In this document: piece by piece, positions 1 through 11,333 of the stretch | Numbering within the stretch: position 1 is the stretch's first letter | Layout of the letters: the number at the start of each line of letters is the position of its first letter | Assembly: GCA_943704525.1 (NCBI GenBank) | Contig: CALSCQ010003082.1 | Coordinates: 1-35,695 of the forward strand | Source: Pigoraptor vietnamica | Taxonomy: Eukaryota > Opisthokonta > Filasterea | Reading direction: 5' to 3' | DNA length: 35,695 bases | Program-made: the position numbers and the translations under genes | The notes under the pieces: model-generated | What the model was told of the DNA's origin: nothing | Seen by the model: only the letters and a program-made list of their open reading frames with translations | Databases searched by the model: none

Positions 1-176
<176 letters not shown>

Positions 177-608
177 CGGAAACGTGCTCGGGGCCTGTGT
201 CATGGCAGGCAGCGGACCGAGCGAGCCCGGCGGGCCGAGGGGAGTGCCTCGACCGCGCCCAAAGCCACCTCTTCCACCGCGCCCCGCCATTCGCACAAGG
301 ATGTGCAGACGGCGCGGTTTTGCGAGCACGTGCGAATGTAGTGCGTGGGAGTGCCTCGCGATTTCCGATTCTCTTTCTCCGCTCAAATCGCTACTCTTGT
401 TCCGCTCAGAAGGTAAAACTTGCTGCTAGGGCTGTCGGTTAGATGCAGATGTCGTGGGCACGAGGGTGGTAGCCATGACCTAGCGTTCTTATGTCGCATG
501 CATCGCTCTTTCTCGTTGTGTGAGCATGGACACGAGTGATGCGTCACATGAACGTCATCAAGCGTTGATGGTACAGTGGGGGTTTCATTCTCTTTGGTTT
601 GGCGCCGG
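177..608. other. Intergenic, no gene seen
   Basis: Sequence between the edge microsatellite and the stop codon of the minus-strand aminotransferase gene. The short ORFs on both strands have no recognisable motifs and no consistent third-position GC bias. It should hold the 3' UTR of the aminotransferase gene, but I see no clear AATAAA on the minus strand. Confidence 0.5.
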
Positions 609-2779
<2,171 letters not shown>

Positions 2780-3015
2780 CCTGTCGAGTGAACAGGCGCG
2801 CACTCTTGCAACGCTTCCTTCGGGGTTCCTTCAGCTCGCGCTTTCACGCGCCTTTTCCGCAGAAAATCTGGCCCCATTTAGAGGCAAGAGCGAGCGTGGG
2901 CACCGAACAGGACTCATGCAGATCGTAACACGATGTAACATGACGTCACGCCCCTGCCCTGTCACGGACCAAAAACCGAACGCGCCGACTGTGAGCACGC
3001 GATTGCACCCAAAAG
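2780..3015. promoter_or_regulatory. Bidirectional promoter with CRE palindrome
   Basis: A 236-bp spacer between the divergent start codons of PSAT1 (minus) and the RGG protein gene (plus). It contains a perfect TGACGTCA palindrome at 2941-2948, 75 bp before the plus-strand ATG. The same 8-mer recurs at 10925 and 34641, also in 5' flanks. TGACGTCA is the classical bZIP (CREB/ATF) site; regulatory use here is inference. Confidence 0.5.
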
Positions 3016-4098
3016 ATGTCTGGCAGTCGCCCTCTGCTCCCGCCGCCCGTCTTTGGCGGACCCCCGCCCGCATTCAATGCGCCACCGCGACCTCCATTTG
3101 GGCGCCCGCCCTTCCCTCAGCAAAACGCGCCGTTTTTCCATAACGACGGAGGCCATCGCGGTCGCGGTGGGCGATCACATTTTCCGCATGCTGGCCCACC
3201 CGCCTTTCACGGCGCACAAGGGCAGTGGTCTCAGGGTGGCTTTCGGGGCGGTCGACCGCGGGGACGAGGAAATTATGGCATGCGCGGCGATGGGGACCAG
3301 CATCAGGTACTGCCTTGCTCCTTCTGCTCCGATCCGTCGTCTTGCGTCGCACATCGCACATTGGACAACATCTTCGCGTTTGACTTGTTTTCGTGTCGTT
3401 CGTCTCTACTGTTTTATAATTGTTTTCTCCGTTTCGCCTTTTGCGAGTTGCAGCCACACAAACGACGGCGGACGGATGCTGACGAATACTCCGGGGGCGG
3501 CGGACCTCGTCGAGGTTTCTACAGTCCCGGATTTGTGGAAGATCCGTGGTTCCCGCTCCTCTGTGAGTTGCTTGGGTTTGGACTTGATTTTGTCATTGTC
3601 ATCTCACTTATCCTCTGTGAGTTGCTTGGGTGTTGGACTTGATTTCGGTTTCATCTCACTTATCCTCTGTGAGTTGCTTGGGTTTGGACTTGATTTCGGT
3701 TTCATCTCACTTATCCTCTGTGAGTTGCTTGGGTTTGGACTTGATTTCGGTTTCATCTCACTAATCCTCTGTGAGTTGCTTGTGTTTGGACTTGATTTCG
3801 GTTTCATCTCACTTATCCACCGATCACGGATGCAGCGGAGGCTGAACGCGCTCAACTAGGGCCGCTCCTCAAGCGAGCAGCAGCGTCGCATTCAAGCGAA
3901 GCCGCGCATCCTGCACACGAGGAGGACGACGCCGCTGGAAGCCCCGTTCCGGAAAACGAAGACGGCGACGGATCCCCTGTGGCCGACTCACCCGCTGGCG
4001 AGCCGTCTGGTGACGACGTGCCTGATCAGGCGACAGAAGGAGAGGGGTCTTTGGCAGTCGACGCGTTGTTAATGCGACCCACTGACTTTCAAGATTGA
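3016..4098 (+). CDS. RGG-rich, acidic-tailed protein of unknown function (3 exons, 220 aa)
   Basis: I do not recognise the family. Exons 3016-3306, 3454-3562 and 3836-4098 total 663 nt, giving 220 residues; all junctions are GT-AG and in phase. Residues 1-97 are Pro/Gly/Arg-rich with RGRGGR, FRGGRPRGRGNYGMRG and repeated PPFG-type motifs, typical of RNA-binding or condensate-forming RGG segments. Exon 2 begins PHKRRR, a likely nuclear localisation signal, and carries the compact motif RGFYSPGFVEDPW, which looks like a conserved peptide and not low complexity. Exon 3 is strongly acidic (EEDD, NEDGDG, SGDD) and ends MRPTDFQD. The arrangement suggests a nuclear RNA-associated protein; that is inference from composition. 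The last intron is a minisatellite (see separate entry). High third-position GC in exon 3 and clean phase support a real gene. Confidence 0.65.
3558..3817 (+). repeat. Intronic minisatellite of 51-54 bp units carrying the 5' splice site
   Basis: Five tandem copies start at 3558, 3612, 3664, 3715 and 3766 (spacing 54, 52, 51, 51). Each begins CCTCTGTGAGTTGCTTG, i.e. the end of exon 2 plus its GTGAGT donor, and runs to TTCATCTCACTTATC. The copies occupy nearly the whole 273-nt intron (3563-3835), so the intron holds five near-identical candidate donors for one acceptor. Confidence 0.9.
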
Positions 4099-5033
4099 GC
4101 AATGAATGTCCGTTCATGTCGTCTCATTGTGGAATCGACATTGACTTTTGTTCGCCGCGGTTGACATGCAGCGAGCCGGCGCAACCGGCCGCTCGGCTAC
4201 TGACGCCCGCTGTCAGAGTTGGCGTTGCCGGTCGCAAAAGTTTCGAGTCGCCCACCAGCGTGCCTCGACTCACATTATATCGGAATGCAGGGCAACAAGT
4301 TTTGGCGACCGTCTTTGAGGGTCGACTGTGAAAAAGCTAGCGTAGCGGTCTCTGGCGTCAGTAACGGTCAGGGCCATGCGCCGCAGCCACGGACTGTCGG
4401 ATGGGTAGGGCCGGCGGCGGCGAAACAACTGATAGCTCACGCTGTCGCCGCCGGAACGTACTAGCAGGGGTATCCCTGGTACTAGGCAGCTCCGAATGTC
4501 TCATTCTCTCGTGTGCGAGCATTTGCTAATACGAAGGTCTCTGAAGCAAACTGAAAGGCAAACATTAGTTACAGACTACAAACAGTTCCGGCGTGTTGAC
4601 TTTATCAATTAACTGTTTTGCCTCGCTGCTTCACGTCAAACGCACGCCCAACAGCTTCTTAACGGTTCGAAGAGGGCTTAGTCGCGAATTCCAGTACAAC
4701 GCCCTCCACGTTCAGAACACATACATGTCCCAAAGCCGATACATGTACATCCAACGTCCGCTTTCGAGCCGCCGGTTTTCAAAAAAAAAAAAAAAGTGTT
4801 ACAACCAGTAACGCCGTTATTGCACTGCGTGTATATAATTTGTAACGAAATTCGTCAAAATTTACACAAAATTTCAAATCAATAAACAGAGCAACCGAGC
4901 ATGCCCTTGACAACGGATGGGCCAAGCTGGCACTCGACCCGTGGGTATGAGCGATTGCAAAAAGATCCATCGTCCTTGCAGTGCGTCTTCATCGTCGTTC
5001 GCTACACGTCGCTTCTGTGGGCGTGTTGAGAAA
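4099..5033. other. Intergenic, no gene seen
   Basis: 935 bp between two plus-strand genes. It holds an imperfect inverted repeat with flanking TACTAG copies around 4459-4485, a 14-A run near 4781-4794, and an AT-rich stretch (about 4800-4890) that is the most AT-rich part of the spacer and could be the promoter of the next gene. I found no tRNA or coding signal. Confidence 0.5.
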
Positions 5034-8000
5034 ATGCCAGCGGCGTCCGGCACCCGCCAGGGGCAGGCTGCGCAGCCGCCCTCGCGTGGGGACAAGACAG
5101 GCGGCAAGGACTCGCGCGCGAAGAATGCGGCCACTTCCAAAAAGAACGGCGCCACGCCCGAAAACAACTCCCCCACGCCGTACGATGCGGGAACTCCGCG
5201 CTCGAACACGCCGGAGCATGCGGGTGGGAACGAGACGGACCCGGTGGCCGAGCAACTGCGACGGGAGGAGATTGAGCAGCTGTTGATTAACCGCGACGAA
5301 CTGAACCGGCGACATGGGCAGTCGGGCGTTGCGCCTCCGCCGCCTCTGAAGACGCAGACGGTCTTTGTGCGCAAGCGTAAGCCGAAGGAGGTCGACATAA
5401 ACGCTGCGACCAAGACGAAGCACGTGACTATTGCGCGGAGGATTCGCAGCGGGCAGCGTGTGGTGAAGGCCGCGACCGCCGGCGAAGGGGCGACTGTGGA
5501 CAAGACGGTGCGTTATGAGGTGCGGGATGGCCACGTGGCTCCCGAAACCGTGGATCCCTTCTCTATTCTTGGGTCGGTGGAGGACTTTGAGGTCGAGCTG
5601 CGTAACCGCGGGGCGTTGCGCGCCGCGACCGCCAGTCCCGATCGCGTCAGTCGTCTCGAGAGCAGGGGTCGCCTGAGCGCATCTGGAGCACGCGGCTACG
5701 ATGACGCGCAAGACGACGACGTGGGCGGCTTTGATGCGGCCGCGCAAGAGATTATGGACACTATCAGATCGTTTGACGAGTCGGACCGGCGCGTCCGCAA
5801 GGAGCGAATGGCCGGCATGCACATCTACGAGCGCGTGGACGTCGTGCGCGACGAGCACGCGCTCGAGACATACCAGCGACGCGTGGCGGATTGGCGGCGA
5901 CAGCAGAAGCGCATCGGGGGCGCGGTCGGGCGAGATCCCGGCAAGCTGATGATGAACCAAGGGGAGGAATTTCGCGCGATGCTCGAGGAGAAGGCGCTGC
6001 TCGACCGCGCCATCACGCTCCTCGAGAAGGGCAGCGCCGACTTTTGGCGCACGAGCGCGGTCGTCGGCGACGAGCTCACCGGCATCTTGAGCACGCTGAC
6101 GCGATCGGAGCGCGGAGAACATCCCGAGATCGAGTGCATCGGCAAGCCCGGCGTCGTTCACTACGAGCTGGGCATGCAGCCGTCGAGCACCACGTCGCAC
6201 CCGTGGAAGGACTCAAAGTACCTTGCACAGCGCAGGCGGCAACTCCGGAAGATCGTCGACTCTCTCAGCCCGCTACAGCCGGACATCTCTCGCCTCGAGG
6301 TCGTCGGGCTCGCGCCCCTCCTCGAAGAGCTGCGAAAGGTCAACGCCGCGCGCATCCAGGCGGCCCACGACTCGTCCATTGCGCAGTCGTCAGATGCGCC
6401 GGATGCGCATTCGGAGGGCCGGTCCTCACTCAAGGCGGCGTCGCTCGTCGGCAACATTGGGCCGTGGGTGATCCTCGAGTCGCACCGGCTGACCTTTGAG
6501 TGCATGTCGGGGACGTCCGAGACCAAGCCCCTCGTGGTCGTCAACACGGGCTCGTGCGCCATCCGCTACTCGTGGGAGCACGTCCGCCAGCAGTGCAACC
6601 TCGGACCCCGCACGGTCGAGGACGGACGCCAGCGCTTTTATTTTGATGCGAACGACGGCGTGATTCTGCCGGGCGAAACCAAGTCGATCCCCTTTGTGTT
6701 CAAGAGCGACCGTCCGGGGATCTTTGCCGAGACGTGGCGGTTCACGACGTCCCCGCGGCTCGCCGACACCCCCGAGGTGACGCTGCGTGGCTGCGCACTG
6801 GCGCACGACTCGTTTGGTCGCCACCGCGCCGAGATCGAGTGGACGCTGGAGCGACGACAGATCGCAATAGCCATGCGCGAGCTCGTGGACTCGATCATCG
6901 ACTCTGTGCGGGGCGCGGACGAGATGCCTGCGCCGTGCGACGACGCAGCCGTCCCGGAGAGCGAGCTGTTTGAGACGCGCAACGCAGAGTATGCCGTGCA
7001 CGCGAGTGGCAACACGCTTGCGAAGCTGCGGAGCCTTGCCCTGAGGTCCAGCATGCGGCTCCCAACGAGGGCAGAGGCGCGGCTCCCCGTTCCGCCGGCG
7101 GGCGTGTGGGACTACCGTCTCCGCACGCTCCACGACGCCATCGCCGCGCTCTCGGAAGACCTCGGTCGCGAGGAGATGCTGTCGGAGCTGAACAGCGTCG
7201 TGCGGCAGGCCTCGTTTGAGCCCGCGCGGCCGATCACGGACGGCGCCCACGGCATCGGATACGACCTCCTCGTGCAACTGGCCGACTCGGTCGCGGAGAC
7301 GGCGGGGACGTTGCGGCAGAAGCTCGGCCTCCCCGAGAAGCTGTTCAATCTGTACAACGCGACGCCGGAGGACGAGCTGAAGCAGCAGCCCGCGCCTCCC
7401 GCCGACTGGCTCAAGAAGGCGGGCCGCCGGCAGTCCATGGCAAATCTCAAGGGGGCCCCGCCGGCGGATCAGGCAAAGGGCGGGAAACCGGCGCCCGCAG
7501 CACCCGCCGGAAAGGGCGCGCCACCAGCGCAGGCGGCGCCCGCACAGGCCGCACCCGCGATGTTGCAACCAGACGCGACGCCGGCCGGACACGAGGTGGG
7601 GTTTTCTTGCGAAGAATTTTACGTCTCTGTGTGTGTGTGCATCGTATTGATGTCCCTTTCTTTGTCCCTTCGTTCGAGTAATTGTAACACTTCGTCCTTT
7701 CCCTTCATCTCGCTAGGGCGATCGACCCCAATCGCGAGTCAACAAGCGCACTGCCGCGCGCAACCCCAACGGCAAGAAGGTGTGTATCGCCTATTGACTC
7801 AAGATTCTCTCTCTTCGTTTCTTCTAACTCTTTGTCGTGCTGCTACAGGACGCCCCTCCCTCAGCGAAGGCACAGGATCAACCGGTTCCGTCTGCCGAGC
7901 CCGAGAAGGAGAAGGCAGTGGACAGGGTCGTAACGGCGACGATATACAAGGAGCAGCTGTACAACCTGGTGAGCTACGTCGTTTCGCATGCCGTGTCCTA

Positions 8001-8125
8001 TTCCTTTATTCCGCTGTGCAAGCGAATGGAGATGCTCAATTCGACCGGCGCTCTTGCAGGTGCACGGCCTCGTCGAGGAAACGGTGGACCGGCTGTCCAT
8101 CCTCTGTTCCGAACTCCGAAAGTAG
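5034..8125 (+). CDS. MYCBPAP: MYCBPAP-like flagellar/axonemal protein (4 exons, 936 aa)
   Basis: Homologue of MYCBP-associated protein, a family tied to axonemes and sperm flagella. Exons 5034-7595, 7717-7779, 7849-7968 and 8060-8125 sum to 937 codons including stop, close to the human protein (about 950). The frame is open further 5', to a Met at 4917, but the Met at 5034 (context AGAAAATGCC) opens the low-complexity N-terminus and was chosen. Seen: the FVRKRKPKEVDINAATKTKH region near residue 110; MHIYERVDVVRDEHALE near residue 262; and an ASH/MSP-like beta domain at about residues 472-590 (GPWVILESHRLTFECMSGT, VVVNTGSCAIRYSWE, ILPGETKSIPFVFKSDRPG). A Lys/Ala/Pro-rich linker (about 820-900) precedes the C-terminal helix YKEQLYNLVHGLVEE, which is split over the last two exons. 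ASH domains are found in ciliary and basal-body proteins, so this implies a flagellate. The first exon is unusually long (2.56 kb) for this window. Confidence 0.9.
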
Positions 8126-8825
8126 ACCGCGCTGTAAATAATATATCCTTCAGCCTCCTCCCGTGAAACCCCTCCCGTCAGAACCCGTGCGGTTCATTGA
8201 GGAAATGGCTGCCAACCAATTCCCGCCAAGCCCACTTCGCCGTGCACGAGCGACCGGCTGATGAGGGACGATGTACCAATCCGGGCCGATTGGAGGTCCG
8301 CCTCCCGGACGGCGCCCGTTCTCGCAGCGTAATCCTCAGCTGCAGGGTCGTGACCATCGGCCTCTTCGCCGTCAGAGTGACATGGCTGCGGCAAAACAAT
8401 TAAATGCTCTTGCGCGCTAGTGTTCTTTACTTCAAAAAAAGGCTGCAGTCACGCGATTGACTCAGTTATGCCATTTTCATTGAGCCGGCGGGTCCGGAGT
8501 GGTTCGGGCTCATTTCAGTTTCCTTCCGATTTTCAATTGCCGTGCCATTGCCCGGCTGCCTTGACTGTAACATCGGGCACTAACAGCACCGACACATAGT
8601 CCAAGTTCATTGAAAAGACTGGCCAGTCCGATTACAATACATGTGCCCCGGACAGTGCATATGCCACACCGCCTACTGTGACGCACGACTGTATAGGTGG
8701 TGGTACGTGTCACTGCAAGCGAGTCTGGGCCAGGGCAATCTATGTTGGTTTGAATTCGTATGTTGGGTTAATCCTATGTATCGCGGCAGTCTGACGGGCG
8801 TTGTGGCTTTGTCGGAATGCACCCT
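8126..8825. other. Convergent intergenic region
   Basis: 700 bp between the 3' ends of the MYCBPAP gene (plus) and the RHS-like gene (minus). Just after the MYCBPAP stop there is an AT-rich TGTAAATAATATAT stretch that may serve polyadenylation. The short ORFs show no recognisable motif or codon bias. No RNA gene was found. Confidence 0.5.
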
Positions 8826-10623
8826 TTATACATCAAGCCCCACCACCCATTGCTCGAAGATCGGGGCTCGCAGCACGAGAGGCAATGCCGCGGTATACGC
8901 GCTGTCTTTTGCAGGTTTGAACGGCTGCTGCCGAAAGGCGTCGAAAAGATTCGTTGGAACGACAAAGTAGAAACGCAGCACAACGCCCAGCTCCAAGTTG
9001 ACGAAGTGTTCGACGATTCGTTTAGCAGCTGCGACCTTCACGCCGTGGTTGCGCGATACGGACATTTGAAGTAGTAGCGAGACAACGCGCGGGCATGCCG
9101 GGTCGTAAAGGAGCGCGTCAATAGCGGCTTCGTTTTTCGACAACGGGCGGTAGTAAACGCAAGTCGTGGGAAGTGCGATAAAGTTCGTGACGTCTTTGTA
9201 GCGGACAACTTCCGTAACGGGAAAGCACACGTTCTCTTCCACTCCTGCACGATCCAAACAACGGCCGCCGCCGCCGCCCGCCGACAGCGTCTCGCAGCAT
9301 TTGCGCATGAGGCCCTCGTAAAATGATCCGCGCAGCGACGAAACGAGGCCGCCTTCGGTACTCCTGACGAACACCTTCGCTTTCCATATCGCATCGTCGG
9401 ACGCCCACGAGATCAGCTTGTCGAGAACGTAAGTCGTGGAGATTCGCAAGGAATTATCGAACGGCACGAGATGCACGATCGCACGAACGCCAGCCGATTC
9501 GTTCGACTTGAATTCCTGTTGCAGCGTGTCCAGGATAACAGAAGGGTTGCACAACGACAACGCTTTCTCAACAAACTTGACCGGCGCAAGCGGGCTCCGC
9601 GGGTTCGCGAACAAGTTGCGCACCATGCCCCCCACAAGCTCGTACCCTTCGGTCAGGGGCGCGGGTTCGACCTCCCGAATGCGACCGAACGCTAGAATCT
9701 CCGAGAGCGTCCAAACAGGCATGAACACTTCGCCGACGCGATGATCCCGAGAGTAGTTTTTCGTCGAAGTCGACGGCGACGCCGCGAGAACATTGAACGC
9801 AGCGTAGAACTTTGGCGGGGGATCACGCGACGACTGAGGCGGGTCCACTAGAAATAGTATGTCAGCGCTCGGGGCGAGGGTGTGTGCGAGCGATGGACCC
9901 GTCCTTCTGGCGCGTCCACATCAGCGTCGTTGCGTCTTCGACGGAGTGGAATGCCAGCGACGCGAACCGCTCGGCCAATATGTTGGAGGGATCACAGGCC
10001 CACAAAAAAACGAGGTACGCAAGCATAGAAGTCTTCCCGATACCGGGCGTACCGCGAACGATACAGGAAGCCTCACATTCGCCGATAATCGCGGACAGCG
10101 CTGGGTAGCAAGGTCGGACGAACAAGACGGATCCAATGATGCAGGAACCAACCAGTAGGCACCGGTCAGTGTAATCACCGAGCAATTCACGCTGTCGCCG
10201 TCCTCGTCCGTGTAGACGACAGGGGTGATTTCGAATTTCCGTCGGTACAGCGCGCTCATAAAAGTGTTCAGGTCCGACACACGAAGACCCTTCGATACGA
10301 AAAGTTGCTCTGCGGCCAGTTAAAAACATTGTCAATTCAATGGCGCATACACAGTCACACGCACAGCCACACGGCCGTCACACACACATACACACGGTAT
10401 AACACCCATGACTCACCCTCCGCCCCCCCCCCCCCCCCCGCCAAATGCATCTTGCGCGTCGAGCCCGAGTACAGGAATCGGGGCTGCGTATGATCGAAAT
10501 TGATCGAAATGCCGTTGGCACGAGTGGCAAATTACGTGCTAGCAACAGATGCATCGGAATTCGTGACGAATCATTATTGCTCCTCTTAGACGCAGGGCTC
10601 TCGTCATCGAACGTCGTATCCAT
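8826..10623 (-). pseudogene. RHS/Crinkler-type P-loop NTPase, frameshifted
   Basis: Resembles retrotransposon-hot-spot (RHS) proteins of trypanosomes and the related Crinkler-RHS proteins of oomycetes and chytrids, which carry a P-loop NTPase core. Pieces on the minus strand: candidate N-terminal exon 10623-10417; an intron with branch-like CA repeats; exon from 10309 (LFVSKGLRVSDLN, then AYWLVPA); a frame change near 10135-10140; then SVLFVRPCYPALSAII and Walker A GTPGIGKTS; a second frame change near 9872-9900; then a Walker B-like ILFLVDPPQ and a 340-residue open C-terminal part ending at 8826 (FMPVWTLSEI, YFVVPTNLFDAF). The first exon ends in a C17/G17 run (10423-10439) and its phase does not match the next exon. 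Two frame changes inside a recognisable fold suggest a decayed copy; sequencing error or an overlooked short intron cannot be excluded. Such genes are typically multicopy and associated with mobile elements. Confidence 0.75.
10423..10439. repeat. C17 homopolymer in RHS-like first exon
   Basis: Uninterrupted run of 17 C on the plus strand (G17 on the coding strand), just before the likely donor at 10416. It would encode polyglycine. Length changes here shift the frame, and the current length does not match the phase of the following exon. Confidence 0.9.
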
Positions 10624-11058
10624 TTTTCGCTTCCCTGCGACAGAGAGGGCGCAAAGAGCTCAACAACAATTCCCTGTGGCGAAGCACACGGGGAGAGACG
10701 GACACAACTTGAAAATGACGCATGAAAGCCCGATCGCCGACACGGAATGCATGCAACTCGGATTTTTTTAGGGTGACAAAGCCATGTTACCCCACCGATG
10801 GACAAATTGTTGAAATAAGTCGGTTCCAATGTGTCCCAATGATTACGGGCTGACTACGGCGAACTTCACTTCCTGCAAAATTCGGGACATTTAGTAACCC
10901 TTTTAATGGGGGTTTCCCCGCAGCTGACGTCACTTGAGCCGATTCACTATGACCAAGTACCGCGTGTTGTGACATCACTGCTGACGTAACACCACACGTG
11001 ACCACAGCCACCACCCGAAGTGCCGGGTCCGGTGGTTGCCGCAATTCCGACAGGGTGC

Positions 11059-11105
<47 letters not shown>

Positions 11106-11333
11106 GTGTGCGTGTAGAGTGCGCAGCCGCGTGTGGGCGTCCCGACGTCATGCGGGAGTGTTGCTTACGCAGCGCATCCTCTTCCCAAAAGTGATTGTGA
11201 TTGATTTTTCGATAGCCGACTGCGTTTCGAGTGTCTGTTTTTCAGCCACCTCCCAACGAGGTGGTAAAAGGCACTTTTTCGATCACACTCTATAGTCTTT
11301 TCTTGCGCAGCGCGGCCGAGCGCAAGCGGGGAA
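10624..11333. promoter_or_regulatory. Divergent promoter region (RHS-like / ABCG)
   Basis: 710 bp between divergent starts. It contains a perfect TGACGTCA at 10925-10932, a near match TGACGTAA at 10982-10989, an E-box-like CACGTG close by at about 10995-11000, and a (GT)n tract at about 11060-11115. No ORF in it has a recognisable motif. Regulatory roles are inferred from motif identity and position only. Confidence 0.45.
11060..11115. repeat. (GT)n microsatellite
   Basis: About 45 bp of pure TG repeat, followed by CGTGTGTGCGTGT, in the 5' flank of the ABCG gene. Confidence 0.95.

Noticed and set aside
4459-4485. Imperfect inverted repeat as a structured RNA or insertion scar
   Set aside because: The arms are short and imperfect, and nothing else nearby supports a mobile element or RNA gene.
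4989-6200. 403-residue minus-strand ORF
   Set aside because: Antisense shadow of the MYCBPAP first exon, Arg/His/Leu-rich with no motif.
9848-9899. A 52-nt intron joining two RHS-like frames (GTCCAT donor, TTTCTAG acceptor, CTGAC branch-like site)
   Set aside because: It would remove the Walker B-like ILFLV just before the Asp, and the donor is poor. A frameshift is the simpler reading, though the intron is not excluded.
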